DNA from: Prorocentrum cordatum
Taxonomy: Eukaryota; Sar; Dinophyceae; Prorocentrales; Prorocentraceae
Reading direction: 5' to 3'
Length of the DNA: 64,000 nt
Assembly (NCBI GenBank): GCA_963575745.1
Contig: CAUYUJ010010446.1
Span: 230,001 to 294,000 of the forward strand
The position numbers and the translations under genes were made by a program. The stretch's first letter is position 1; every line of letters starts with the position of its first letter. A model generated the notes under the pieces. That model searched no databases. It had not been told where the DNA came from and saw nothing but the letters and a program-made list of their open reading frames with translations. Below are positions 10,878-21,473 of this stretch, piece after piece.

Positions 10878-10887
10878 TTGGCTCAAG
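10878..10887 (+). other. Relict 3' end of the dinoflagellate spliced leader
   Basis: TTGGCTCAAG at this position equals the last ten bases of the conserved 22-nt dinoflagellate spliced leader and lies two bases before the ATG at 10890. A CATT five bases further upstream also resembles the leader if two bases were inserted. Trans-spliced mRNAs that are reverse transcribed and reintegrated leave such genomic traces. A 10-nt match alone could be chance; its position at the start codon of an intronless gene supports the relict reading. Confidence 0.6.
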
Positions 10888-10889
10888 CC

Positions 10890-12602
10890 ATGGCAGTTCC
10901 ACACGCAATCCCGACGTGCACTTCACTAGAGGATGCGAACCGTTGGCAGGAACATCAGCTGGCATGTGTGCTTGAGTATATGCAGAAGCAGACCCCCTCG
11001 TTCAATGTGGACGCTTTGGATAGCGTGATCGATGAGATCACACTGAGTACTGCATTCTCGGGCACAGGGGGTGCCGAGCTGGCAATGTGTGGCATGTTCA
11101 AGTGTATTCGCCATTTCAGTGCCAACCCAGATCAGACGTACAAGCCAACCACATTGTATGCCTTGGAATATTTCCGACCGTCCCAGCGTGAGCTCCTGGC
11201 GCTCCCCCATCCGCCGCGCTGCGTGTTCGGAGACATTACGTCTGGCATTAACCCGAAAGTTCGGCGTGACCTGATCAACAATGCCTACAGGATGCCATAC
11301 GATCGGTTGTCCAGTATGTTCAGGAACAACCCCAACATCATGTCTCGTACAATGATGTGCGTCGTCCATGGGAAGGAGTGTCCGCTGCCTCGCGCGACTG
11401 TGCACTTCGGAGGCACGGAGTGCGTGGCATGGAGCTCGCAAGGAGCCCACGACGGAGCCTCAGGTGCTCGTGTGCTACCCTGGTCGTGTTGGGTGGGCCA
11501 GCGCCTCCTCATTGAGGACGACTTCATCGGCCACGAGAACGTTCCCGAGTTCCCGTGGGACCTCCTGCGGGTGGAGCTGGAGTCCAAGTACGTGTGCCTG
11601 CCCGAGAATTCCTGCGTCATTTGCGCAGCCGACCACGGTCAAGCATATCGCAGGAGCCGGAGGGTCTCCATGTTCATCCATAAGCGGGTCGTCTTGCTGA
11701 TGCGTGGTCCGTGCCGCCCTTTCTTTTCCGAGTTGGAGCAGCAGTGTCGGCGGGTGTGCGGGTTTACGTGGCGAGAGTATTTCTGGGCTGCCGACGATGA
11801 CGCTGACCTTCTCCGCGAGATAGCAGCTGCCGCTGGTCGCAGGATGCGGTCTGTGAACATGCCACGGCGTGTCTCCCCCCTCGGGCTCCGCCTGAGCCCC
11901 TGCCCTCGCGTCGGCCCGCCCTCGTCCTCCACTCGACCCCCTCGCCTCGACGTCGCTCCGCTCGCTTCGGTCGCCCCGTCATCGCCGTCGCTTCGCGCCC
12001 GCAGGGAGGCGCTGTCGGGGCATGTTCGCCAGACGCTTCAAGCTTCCAGGAGCGTGCTGTCCGAGGCGAACGACCCCGCCACTCAGGCAGAGAAGGCTCG
12101 CCTTGTCCGGAGCGACGCAGATGCAGCTCTTCTGGTCGCTGAGCTCCGGATCAGAGATACGTACGCCGCAATGACAAAGACGGGTGCCCCTGATGCGGAG
12201 TGCGTTGCTGCGCTCGGTCAGACGCCAGGTGTACATTCGCACTGCACCTGGGGCAGTGGCCTGCTCTTCACCATCATCAAGCACTCTGAGTTCTACTACA
12301 GCACCGCCCACGCGCGCTGGCTCACTGCAGCAGAGCTCCTGACAGTCCACAATTATCCTCTGCGGCCTGATCTTTCTTTTTTCGGTTTGTCTTGTAGTTT
12401 CGCCCACGGAACTGTGTTGGATGGGCGGTCAGTGCACCAGGTGAGAGGACAGGTCGGGAACGGCCTGCCCCTCTGCATGGTCGGTCCTCCATTTCTTTGG
12501 ATCGCCAGCCTGCGAGCGCTTTGTGAGATTGTCAGGCGTTCGGACATGGGTCAGTTGGAATCCACGTACCGTAAGCTGAGGAAGCGTCTGTCAGAGGACT
12601 AG
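10890..12602 (+). CDS. C5 cytosine DNA methyltransferase-like protein
   Basis: An intronless frame of about 570 residues would transfer a methyl group from S-adenosylmethionine to cytosine in DNA. Motifs appear in canonical order: motif I (TAFSGTGGAELA, residues about 54-66), motif IV with the catalytic Cys (FGGTECVAWSSQG, Cys about 178), motif VI (HENVPEF, about 215-221), an Arg-rich motif VIII (YRRSRR, about 253-258), a variable stretch suited to a target-recognition domain (about 330-450), motif IX (RWLTAAELLTVHNYP, about 476-490) and motif X (GQVGNGLPL, about 520-528). Motif IV has EC in place of the usual PC. No RT or integrase is fused to it here. The ATG at 10890 was chosen because it directly follows the relict spliced leader. 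Activity is unproven. Confidence 0.75.
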   Translation: MAVPHAIPTCTSLEDANRWQEHQLACVLEYMQKQTPSFNVDALDSVIDEITLSTAFSGTGGAELAMCGMFKCIRHFSANPDQTYKPTTLYALEYFRPSQRELLALPHPPRCVFGDITSGINPKVRRDLINNAYRMPYDRLSSMFRNNPNIMSRTMMCVVHGKECPLPRATVHFGGTECVAWSSQGAHDGASGARVLPWSCWVGQRLLIEDDFIGHENVPEFPWDLLRVELESKYVCLPENSCVICAADHGQAYRRSRRVSMFIHKRVVLLMRGPCRPFFSELEQQCRRVCGFTWREYFWAADDDADLLREIAAAAGRRMRSVNMPRRVSPLGLRLSPCPRVGPPSSSTRPPRLDVAPLASVAPSSPSLRARREALSGHVRQTLQASRSVLSEANDPATQAEKARLVRSDADAALLVAELRIRDTYAAMTKTGAPDAECVAALGQTPGVHSHCTWGSGLLFTIIKHSEFYYSTAHARWLTAAELLTVHNYPLRPDLSFFGLSCSFAHGTVLDGRSVHQVRGQVGNGLPLCMVGPPFLWIASLRALCEIVRRSDMGQLESTYRKLRKRLSED

Positions 12603-13300
12603 GTGATGATAGTACAGTCAGAACATGGTCGCACAGCGCACACACCTGTACAGAACGTAACGTGTGCCTTTAGCTTTATATGACTTGGTGCTCACAGTGC
12701 TCACACGGCCCACAGGCTCACACGCGTGTAACACGCGAGTCCGAGTTCGTCACGTCCGCGGGTGGCGGATGATTCGCATGTGCTGGTCTGGCAATGCGCT
12801 TGGACGACGTCTGACGTTGCTTTTTTGTTCTGGTGCGAAAGATGTCCGCGGACAGCAGGGGGCAGGGAGCGCCCCCCACCGGGCGGACCTCGGCTCACGA
12901 TGCATGCTTGAGACGGCGGCACCAGAGGAGGGTGAGGACAGGGGGGGGGAGGAGGAGAGGAGGAGGGGGGCGAGGAGGAGGAGGAGGCGTAAAATGATAA
13001 TGAGGATGGGGCGGGGGACGAGGTGAGGAGGAGGAGGAGGAGGAGGAGGAGGAGGGGGATGAGGAGGATGAGGTGAGGAGGATGCGGAGGAGGAGGGGAG
13101 GTTAGTCGATGTGGCCTCCTGGTCCCGCGGCCTGGCCAGCTGGCCGCGTCCTGGTTACACCACCACGCGAAATCGATCATATTGCAAAGGCCTGACGGCC
13201 TGACGGCCTGTCCTGCGCCACCGATTGCTCCGACAGCGCCCCAAGAGGGCCCGGGAAGACTCGACTGAGGCAGACTGAGGCCCCACGTAGGAGGCACGAC
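12603..13300. other. Intergenic DNA behind the methyltransferase
   Basis: No gene was seen. GGA-rich repeats occupy about 12930-13100; the rest is unremarkable. Confidence 0.4.
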
Positions 13301-13319
13301 GTACTGCATGGCCGTGCGT

Positions 13320-13500
13320 TACTCTTGGGCTTCTCCTGGTGGCCTCCTGGGCCGCTCTCGGGGCCGTCTTGGGGGCCTCTTTGGCCCGCTTTGGAGCCTC
13401 TTGAGGGCTTCTTGGGGGCCCCTTGGGGCCTCTCGGGGGCCTCTCGGGGGCTCCTTGCACCTTGGGGGGCTTCTTGGGCGCTTCTTGAGGTCCTGAGGTC
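13320..13500. repeat. GGCCTCTTGGGG-type degenerate repeat, isolated copy
   Basis: About 180 bases of imperfect GGC(C/T)TCTTGGGG words match in style the long array at 59.5-63.9 kb. A separate 10-base tandem (GAGTGCCCCG, four copies) follows at about 13551-13583. Confidence 0.65.
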
Positions 13501-13734
13501 ACCTGAGGTCACAGGTCTTCGGATGGGGCCTGCGTTCTGCTCAGTTGCCCGAGTGCCCCGAGTGCCCCGAGTGCCCCGAGTGCAGTGTAGCATGCGATAG
13601 CCGCTGTGGGCGCACCCTTCGCAGACCTGAGGCCGCCTGGGACCTCTCGCCGCTCGCCTCTCGCCGAGGTCCACTGGGGGCGGGGGGGGGCACTTAAAGC
13701 CGGACCCCTCTCGGCCCCTCGGAGACCGCGATCC

Positions 13735-15600
13735 ATGGGGCTGCGACAAGCCCCAGACGATCTGTCCTCGTCGCTGCCGCTGCTGCTGCTGCTGCTGCCT
13801 TCAGCCGTTTTGGCCCAGCCCTCTCTCTGTGAGCCTCTCACTCCCCCAGTGGAGAACGGAGCGACCAGCAACCTGTCGGGTAGTATCGCATCGCCGCTGG
13901 CCGCGACGATCATGGCGCTTGTTGCTGCGCCAGCGCCGCCTGCGCTGCCCGGCGCGATGGCGCTCGCGGACACCCGCGACGAGCGTTTCTGGCAACCTTT
14001 GAAACCTGGGCAGACGGTCGAGGACAGGTTCTTCGATGTCCACGGGAGCAAGCGTTGGCGCGTGATAATGAAGCTGTACATCCAGTCCAAGGGCGTGACG
14101 CTCCCGTGGTTCGGAGAGGGGAATAAGCAGCTCATGTCCCGCTCCGAGCACAACAACCGCAGCGTCCAGGCCAATGTGAGGCAGTACGCTCGTGGCATTC
14201 TCAGGGGTGGCATCACCGCCCTCGTGCGCGGCAACCCCATCGCCGTGGCGACAGATCGGCCTGGGGAGTACGAGCTGCTCGCTGGGGCCACTCTGATGGA
14301 GGCCTTCTACGAAGCATTCGCGGCGGACCCACAGAACGAGTACGTGGCCGCTGGCATCGAGGACGGCTACCAGGACTGCGCCATCGTCAAGCTCGACACC
14401 CCCGTGGACGCGTTGCAGCTCATCAAGGAGGTGCACAACAACTATCACCTCGGATGCGGGCAGACCCACATCGAGAAGTACGAGATCGCAACGCAGAGCG
14501 TGGAGGCCGCGTGGAAGGTCGAGGTGGACCTCAAGAGCCTCTCTGTGCAGGCATGCCCCAAGCGCGGGCCGTTCAGCTACGCTGCGCTCTACGCCGAGTT
14601 CGTCAAGACGAAGTTCAAGAACACGTTCCCGGAGTGGGAGCCGTACGACAATGCCAAAGCGTTCTGGCACAAGATGGAAGCCCTGAAGCTGGACCAGTGG
14701 TACAAGAGCTTGTGCGAGGCCGCGTGCAACTTCATGGACCCCCTGCTGGACGTCAACTACCTTCTGAGCGTCAACAACGCGATCAAGACGACGGTATTCG
14801 CCAAGTGCTTCAGCGACCTGTACAACAACGATATCCTCTCGGCGGTCCTCAAGGAGCTGGTGCATTTCGGCTTCCCCACGGACCCGTTCTTCGATAAGGC
14901 CATGGCTGATGCGTATCCGTTTCTGCTCGGCAGCCGCTCGAACGGACTGGCGCTGGTCAAGCGCCTCAACGCCCCCATCAGCTCGTCCAAGGTGTGGTTG
15001 AAGCAGGCTGGGGCGACGACTGACGAGCCCGCCAAGAAGAAGCGGAAGAAGGCCACCAAGGCCGCGGCGTCAGCCGACGCCAAGCTCAAGGACTCGATCG
15101 CCGCCCAGGTGGAGGGCGGCGCCACGGCAGACGCCTCTGGACGCAACAAGGTGTTCTTGGACGACCTCATTTTCGTTGTGGTGGCTGGCCCGCTGGGAGA
15201 GCTGGCGCCGGAGCACATCGACTGGCAGGTGGTCGGGCGGTGTTTTCGCCAGGGGCTGCTCTTCATGCTTACAGGGTCGGCCAACATCAACGGCAAGACT
15301 TGGGACAAGTGGTCGGCCGTCCGCAAGGAACTCCGCAAGGAGTCTATACGTGGGCACGTCGTGCGCCTCGCCGAGGCGTTGGACGTCCGCGTCCCCGGCA
15401 TCGCGGACGCTGACGCCGTGGCCCCTGACATGCTCGCCGACGCCGTCGTAGGGCGCCTCGTTGATGATAGGACCGAGTCTGGCTGGGCTGCAGCCGACGG
15501 TGCCGATTCAATGTCTGTTCGCTTGCCGCCGTACCTGGACGCACTCTCGAGGGGCGCCGCGTTCATGGCGGCCATGGCGACGAAGGATCTTAATGCCTGA
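13735..15600 (+). CDS. ParB-like domain protein of unknown function
   Basis: A single open frame of about 620 codons is open from 13606, and ATGs at 13735 and 13912 are candidate starts. From 13735 the protein begins with a Leu-rich stretch ending in PSAVLAQ that could be a signal peptide, but it is encoded by a CTG repeat. Around residues 145-215 the order of an Arg/Gln-containing helix, GNPIAV, EYELLAGATLMEAFYEAF and then a helix with an HNNYH segment resembles the N-terminal ParB/sulfiredoxin-like fold (PI-V, Y-L-AG, EA, EN-R). A Lys-rich patch (KKKRKKATKAAA) near residue 430 could be a nuclear localisation signal. Coding texture is strong throughout; the function is unknown and the ParB link tentative. 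It follows the methyltransferase on the same strand by 1.1 kb. Confidence 0.55.
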   Translation: MGLRQAPDDLSSSLPLLLLLLPSAVLAQPSLCEPLTPPVENGATSNLSGSIASPLAATIMALVAAPAPPALPGAMALADTRDERFWQPLKPGQTVEDRFFDVHGSKRWRVIMKLYIQSKGVTLPWFGEGNKQLMSRSEHNNRSVQANVRQYARGILRGGITALVRGNPIAVATDRPGEYELLAGATLMEAFYEAFAADPQNEYVAAGIEDGYQDCAIVKLDTPVDALQLIKEVHNNYHLGCGQTHIEKYEIATQSVEAAWKVEVDLKSLSVQACPKRGPFSYAALYAEFVKTKFKNTFPEWEPYDNAKAFWHKMEALKLDQWYKSLCEAACNFMDPLLDVNYLLSVNNAIKTTVFAKCFSDLYNNDILSAVLKELVHFGFPTDPFFDKAMADAYPFLLGSRSNGLALVKRLNAPISSSKVWLKQAGATTDEPAKKKRKKATKAAASADAKLKDSIAAQVEGGATADASGRNKVFLDDLIFVVVAGPLGELAPEHIDWQVVGRCFRQGLLFMLTGSANINGKTWDKWSAVRKELRKESIRGHVVRLAEALDVRVPGIADADAVAPDMLADAVVGRLVDDRTESGWAAADGADSMSVRLPPYLDALSRGAAFMAAMATKDLNA

Positions 15601-15639
15601 ATCCCGCCTCTCTATCTATCACCCCTTTCGCTTTCCCGC

Positions 15640-15795
<156 letters not shown>

Positions 15796-15924
15796 GTGTC
15801 TGACTGTCTCCCCTCCCTCTCGCTCCTCTCGCTCTCGCTCTCTGTGCCCCCTCCTGCCTCTGGCCGCTGGCCCTCCTCTCCTCCGCCGCTGCCTCCTTCC
15901 TCCAGCTCCACCGCCCACCCCGCC

Positions 15925-16372
15925 AAAAAAGGAGAGGCAGGGGCAGTCCGTGGGGACGCAGCTGCACGCCGACTTCTTCGCGTGCGGGCAGTCGGCGCTG
16001 GCCTCCCTTCGGCCCCAATTCAACGGCACCTCCCACCAGTCCCACCATATCCCCATGAGCGCCGTGCTGTCTGCTATTCAGCCGAAGCTCTTCGAGATTT
16101 TTCCTGAGCGCTGGGCTTCATGGGGCGCGGCCGTCTTGCGGGCCCGGAGCGAGTGTCCAGATGTTCCGATTGAGGAGTTAACGAGCGGGATATTGTCGGA
16201 TGGGGCCTCGCTGGATAAGTTCTTCGGCATGCGCGTGGACTACACGCTGCACTTGCTGGACCAGCTTGCGCGCGGCCCGGGCAGGGCGCGCTGGGGCGCA
16301 GACGAACGCTGCCATCCCCCCATCGAGCTCTTGAATCAGGCCTTCGATGCTCGTTTCGGGGACCTTCCTTGA
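15925..16372 (+). CDS. Unrecognised frame, possibly a 3' exon
   Basis: About 145 codons of non-repetitive sequence ending with a TGA at 16370-16372, including THQLHADFF-like and SGILSDGASLDKFFGMRVDY segments. Its codon texture resembles the frame at 13.7-15.6 kb, from which a CT microsatellite separates it. It could be a separate small gene or a downstream exon after an intron holding the microsatellite. The 5' end is undefined and no family was recognised. Confidence 0.35.
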
Positions 16373-16383
16373 GCCCACCTATC

Positions 16384-16520
16384 GGACCAACGGATCTGTT
16401 CAACCCCAGTTCGACTCAAGTTCGACTCACGTCCGACTCAAGTTCGACTCAGGTTCGACTCAGGTTCGACTCAGGGTCGACCCAACTCGACTGACGGTCG
16501 ACGAGTCGACGCAGCTTCGA
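16384..16520. repeat. Degenerate 10-bp tandem repeat (AGTTCGACTC)
   Basis: About a dozen imperfect copies of AGTTCGACTC / GGTTCGACTC decay into GTCGAC words. It lies directly behind the stop codon at 16372. Confidence 0.75.
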
Positions 16521-16839
16521 CGCACGTGTGGAGCGAGTAGCTCTAGGCTCTAGGAATCCTAGGAATGTCCCCAGAACGAGCATCCAACAGGCCCGTGACG
16601 GGCCACCCTGGGCCCTTGAAGGCCCTTGGGCCCTTGGCCCTTGGGCCCCCCGGGCCCAGGGGCCAAGCCAACTACAGATCCCCTCAGGCCCCTCAGGGCC
16701 CCCCCTCGCTATCCTCCTCGTCCTCCTCCTGATCCTCCTCCTCCTCCTCCTCTCCTCCTCCCTCCTCCTCCTCCGTGTCCGTCTCCTGATCCTGCTCCTG
16801 CTCCTCCTCCTCATCCTCCTGCCTTCTGGCGGTCATCCC

Positions 16840-17045
16840 GATGTGCCTCCTCGCCATCTTCGTCAGGAAAGACCAGACCAGAGACTCAGTGGGCGGACCG
16901 ACAAATGATTTCTCCTCCTCGTCCTCCTCTTCCTCATCTTCCCCCTCCACATCTTCCCCCCCTGCCTCTTCGTCCCGGAACGTCATCCGATGGATTGTCT
17001 AGGAGGTAGTAAGTCCTCCGATGGACTTTCTAGGAGGCAGTAAGT
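16840..17045 (+). repeat. Dispersed composite repeat, copy at 16.9 kb
   Basis: This is the second copy of the two-block repeat seen at 8.5-8.7 kb. The TAGGAGG(T/C)AGTAAGTCCTCC word is itself duplicated in tandem at about 17009 and 17030. The copy is followed by (TCC)n to about 17160. Confidence 0.55.
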
Positions 17046-17219
17046 CCTCCCCTCCTCCTCCTCCTCCTCGTCCCTCCTCGACTCCTCCTCCTCCTCCTCC
17101 TCCTCCTCCTCCTCCTCCTCCCCGGCCTCCCTCCTCCCCCTCCCCTTCCTCCTCCAGCCTCCAAGGGCACCCCCCCGTCCTTATGATAGATCTTGACTGC
17201 ACCTTCGGTGCCTCGGTGC

Positions 17220-17480
17220 CATACGACTCGTGACCTCGTGTTTCCGTGGGCACGTCTCGTCGTCTCGGGCCCGCGTCGGACTCGGACCGACTCGTCGTCG
17301 TCGGACTCGACGAGACGATACTGGCGATACTCGGTCGGCGTCTGAACGATTCGTCGCCGTCGTCTCGTCCGTCCGTCGCCTCGTCCGACTCGTCCATCGT
17401 CCATCGTCTCGACTCGACCGTCGTCTCGTCGGTCGTCTCGACGGTTGACTCGCCGTCGTCTGGTCTTGGACTCGGACTCT
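17220..17480. repeat. Degenerate CGTCGTCTCG-rich tract
   Basis: A 260-base region of permuted GTCG, TCTCG and GACTCG words gives long open frames in several phases. It is treated as non-coding filler before the exon at 17608. Confidence 0.6.
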
Positions 17481-17607
17481 TCGGCTCGTCCAGTCGACTT
17501 GGCTTCTGCCCCACCCATCCTCTCGGAGAGGATGGAAAGAAGCCAAGAGGACAGAGGAGAGGATTCCTCTCCTGTGTCCTCGCATCCTGCTTTTGCCAGC
17601 AGCCCAG

Positions 17608-18212
17608 GTCGCCACCGACGACTCGACGTGCTTGGTCAGGGAGCTCCGGGGCTTCGCCAGAGAGATTGCCGTCAAGGATTTGGCGTTGGACGGGCGGCAC
17701 TGGGCCCCCTGGTGGGTCAAGCTCGTCGAGCTCGGGCACGCGCAGCTGGGCGACTCCGGATCGGCGCGCCCGCAGTTCCTGGACCACGTGTCGCTGACCC
17801 CGTCGAAGGAGTCGAAGCAGGCCGAGCTGGTGCAGCTCGAGGCGCAGCTGTTTGACGGCGCGGAGGAGCAGCCGGGCACGATGGCGACCACCACGAACGG
17901 CAACGGCGGCAACGGCGGGGCGGACCACACGGTGGCGACCACCACGGAGGGCGGCGGCGGGGCCGCAGCGGCCACCGCAGCAGCGCCAGCTGCCGCTGGG
18001 GCGGCGCAGCCGGGCGCGGTGGCGGCCACCACAGGCGGCGGCGCGGCCGCAGCTGCCGCCGCGGCGGTGCCCCCAGGCGCGGCGGCGTCCAGCGCAGCCG
18101 CCGACGGGCAGAGCGTGCAGGTCGTGAGCTCGACGGGCACGGGCGTCTGCCTGTCCGCTGCCATTGCTGCGTGGCAGTCTGCGGAGATGGGGCAAGCCAC
18201 GGGCCCGGTGCG
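17608..18212 (+). CDS. Unrecognised protein, 5' part
   Basis: It starts after a plausible acceptor (GCAGCCCAG, AG at 17606-17607). The first 90 residues are protein-like (REIAVKDLALDGRHWAPWW and QAELVQLEAQLFDGAEE). A long Ala/Gly/Thr-rich linker follows. The frame differs from that of the next part, so an intron or frameshift lies at about 18.21-18.24 kb. No family was recognised. Confidence 0.4.
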
Positions 18213-18221
18213 GCCGAGATG

Positions 18222-19079
18222 CCCAAGCCGCGCACATCTCCAGGGCCCCGTGCCCGCGCCCCCCCTCCCCCCCCACCGCGCGCGGCTCCCAAGAAGCCCG
18301 CGGAGCGGGGGAGGGGGGGGGGGGGTGGGGGCGAGGGGAAATCCTGGAGACGTTGCGCCGTGGGGCGTCTCCTCATTGAGGTCGTGCGCCTCTTCATGCT
18401 GGAGCTGGAGGCGTGGATCTTCAAGCAGACGATCGCTGCCGTCGGCCTGGCGACCGCGTCCGATTTCGTGGATCCTGATGCGGGGTACGAGCACATCCTG
18501 CTGCGCGGCCCGTCGGACACCAAGCACCTTCGTCTCTCCGACAGCAAGCAGAGTGTGGTGCTCAACTTCGCCGGGAGGGTGACGAGGTACCCCAAGAAGG
18601 GTGCGCTCAAGATATGCAGCCAGTTTGGGATGGACTTCTATCTTGTACCAGAGGAGTTGAACGACCTGAGCGCCTCCGACTCGTTCGTCCCCGCGTGGGC
18701 GGTCCCCGAGAAAAAGAAGTCCACCGCCGCCGCCAAGGCTACTACCGCAGGCAAGCCAGCCGCTGGCACCGCTGGCAGCGCCGCTGGCCCCACGACGACC
18801 CTCGAGTCGAAGGTGGTCACTTTCACCTTCAATTTCAAGGGGTTGGTGAGGTCGGAGCAGATTGCGACCGACGTCACGTTCTATCGGCTTGAGCGCGAGG
18901 GCGACGCAGTCGGCGGCGAGCCTGTCGAGCTCTCGCGCCCCCCCTTCCCAGAGCACGCGACCTCCTCGGCGGCCGCGCCAGCTCCCGGGTCGCGGAGGGC
19001 GGCGACTGGCGAGGCGATCGGCGCGAAGCTCCCAGCGGTCCCAGCTGGTTGGGCTGCATGCAAGTTCCTGTTTCAATGA
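18222..19079 (+). CDS. Unrecognised protein, 3' part
   Basis: A Pro/Gly-rich N-terminal segment (poly-G at about 18306-18325) is followed by a compact domain of about 110 residues containing LIEVVRLFMLELEAWIFKQ, NFAGRVTRYPKKGALKICS and FGMDFYLVPEELNDL. Then come an Ala/Thr-rich linker and a last segment VVTFTFNFKGLVRSEQ. It ends in TGA at 19077-19079. With the 5' part it probably forms one gene. The function is unknown. A 631-codon open frame on the other strand is the shadow of this GC-rich gene. Confidence 0.45.
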   Translation, partial: PKPRTSPGPRARAPPPPPPRAAPKKPAERGRGGGGGGEGKSWRRCAVGRLLIEVVRLFMLELEAWIFKQTIAAVGLATASDFVDPDAGYEHILLRGPSDTKHLRLSDSKQSVVLNFAGRVTRYPKKGALKICSQFGMDFYLVPEELNDLSASDSFVPAWAVPEKKKSTAAAKATTAGKPAAGTAGSAAGPTTTLESKVVTFTFNFKGLVRSEQIATDVTFYRLEREGDAVGGEPVELSRPPFPEHATSSAAAPAPGSRRAATGEAIGAKLPAVPAGWAACKFLFQ

Positions 19080-19721
19080 ACGACCGCGCCTGTGGGTTGG
19101 CGCGCTCTTAGGTTGAGCCTTCTTTACACTCGATCGGCGAAACTGGAGGGAGGGTGGAGGAGCGAGGACGTAGGCGACGACATGACATCACCACGACGTG
19201 ATGACGTGACGCCTGAGGGTGAGGATGAGGAGGCGGAGGTGTTGGAGGAGGTGGGGGAGGAGGAGGGGCACCGTGTAACCGTGAGGATGGTGAGGAATAG
19301 GATGATGATGGTGAGGAGGCGGGGGGAGTTCTCCTGAGGAGGAGGAGGAGGAGGAGCAGGAGGAGGAGCCCGAGGAGGAGGATGAGGAGGAGGAGGAAGA
19401 GAGGGAGGGAGGAGGAGGATGAGGCTCGCATTGCAATGAATTTACTCAAGCGTGCGGATTCAATGTCGGGCAGGGGCCACGGCAAGCGTCCGACGCCGTC
19501 CGAGCTAGATCTAGCTTGATTGTCTGTAGTTTCGCGGCCCTGGCGCTCTACTAGGACCAGGCCGCCTCTCGTTCCCTCCGTGCCGAGCTGCGCTGCAAGT
19601 GCGAGGCCTGTCCCTCCTTACCACTTCTCCTCGTTCCCCCCGCCCCGCCCCCCGCTCCTGCGGTTGCCATCGCTTGTGGCGCACCAGCTCGCGCGCAGCG
19701 CCCGGGGCTGGCGCTAGCGGC

Positions 19722-19835
19722 TTCCGAGTGGCCTACACTCGGCACCGACATTCGATCCGGAAAGGCAGGCGCGTCCCTCCGTGACGGTCCGATCATCGTC
19801 AGTCGTCATCACAGTCATCACATCGTCGTCGCATC
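19722..19835 (+). repeat. Dispersed 110-bp repeat, copy 1
   Basis: It shares CCGAGTGGCC(T/C)ACACT, AAGGCAGGC, TCCCTCCG and GGTCCGATCATCG in the same order with 21474-21585. Translated in one frame both copies read SEWPTL then (G/C)ASLRxGPII, so it may derive from a coding exon. Confidence 0.6.
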
Positions 19836-21310
19836 ACCCCTCTCATTCTTCCTCCTCCTCCTCCTCCTGCTCCTCCTCCTGCTCCTCCTCCTCCTCCTCG
19901 TCCTCCTCCTCCTCCTCCTCCTCCTCCTCCCCCTCCTCCTCATCACCTTCCTCCTCCTCCTCTTCTCTGGACTCTTCCCTTCCTTTTGATTTCCAATAAT
20001 GCACTGCGGGATCTGTGCGAATCAGGTTTGCGAATCAGGTTCCCCCTCCTCCTACTCCTCCTCCTCTCCGAGAGCCTCTCCCCCCTCTTCCTCCTCCTCC
20101 TCCTCCTCTTCAGGCTCTCCTGATCTTCATCCTCGGCCTTCTACGCCTACGCCGCCTCTTGACACTCCCCGTCCCCTCCTCCTCCTCCTTCTCCAACTTC
20201 TCCTCCTCCTCCTCTCCTCCTCCCCCTCCTCCTCTTCATCGTCATCACCTGTCATCACCATCCACTTCCTCGTCTCCTTCCTCCTCCTCCTCCTCCTCCT
20301 CCTCCTCCCTCTCCTCCCCTTCCTCGTCCTCGTCCTCCGTCTCCTCCGCCTCATCCTCGTCCTCCGCGCCATCGTCTTCTCCTCTTCCTCCTTCTCCCCT
20401 CCTCCTCCTCCTCCTCCGCCTCCTCATCCTCCTCCTCCTCCCTCATCCTCCTCCTCCGCCTTTTTCTCATCCTTCTCCGCTCCTCCTCCTCCTCCACCTC
20501 ATGGTCCACCTCTTTCTCCTCCTTCCGCCTCCTCCCCCTCCTCGTCCGCATCCTCCGCATCCGCATTATCCTTTTCAATCCTCTTCCTCCTCCTCAGCCT
20601 CCTCATCCTCCTTCTCCTCCTCAAGACTCCTCCTCCCTCCTCCTCACATCCTCCGCCTCTCCTCCTCCTCCTCCTCCTCCTCCTCCTCCTCCTCCTCCTC
20701 CTCCTCCTCCTCCTCCTCCCCTTCCTCCCCTCCTCCTCATCCGACGGCCCGACAGCCCGACAGCTCCCGATGTTCCAGGCCTTGTCATGAGTCATCGTCC
20801 TCGTGCCCCCGTTCCCGGACCCCCCCCGTCCTCGCCCCCCTTTGTCCTCCTCAACCTCGTCGGGGGCCGCTGCCTCATGCGACGCTTTTTCATGTGGGCA
20901 GGTGGCGGCAGCTGGGGCTGCTGCGACACGGCGATGGTGAGGCTCGTGCGTCACATCTCACCTCACCCTCATCCACCTTATCGTCATCATCCTCATCCTC
21001 TTGCTCCTCCTCCTCCTCCTCCTCCTCCTCCTCCTACTCATCCTTCCATTTTCAACTTCCTCCCTCATCCTCCTCCCCCTCCCCCTCCTCTCTTCCTCCT
21101 CCTCATCACTCCTGCCCCTCCTCCTCCTCCTCCTCCTCCTCCTCCTCCTCTTCCTCTCTTCCTCTTCCTCACCCCTCATCCTTCTCCTCCTTTCTCCTCC
21201 TCCTCCTCCTCCTCATCCTCCTCCTCCCTCCTCCTCCTCCCTCCTTCTCCTCCTCCTCCTTCTTTTCCTCCTCCTCCTCCTCCTCCTCGTCCTCGTCTTC
21301 TCTTCCTTAC

Positions 21311-21383
<73 letters not shown>

Positions 21384-21473
21384 GTCACCATCATCATCAA
21401 CATCAACATCATCATCATCATGCTCATCGTCGACGCCACTCTGGATCCGCTTCCTCGTGCTCTCCGAGTGGCC

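Noticed and set aside
13735-13830. Secretion signal of the ParB-like protein
   Set aside because: The hydrophobic stretch is a CTG repeat and the true start is uncertain (13735 or 13912), so a secreted protein is not claimed.
17181-19076. 631-codon open frame on the minus strand
   Set aside because: It mirrors the plus-strand exons at 17.6-19.1 kb and is Arg/Pro/Ala-rich without motifs; high GC keeps the opposite strand open.
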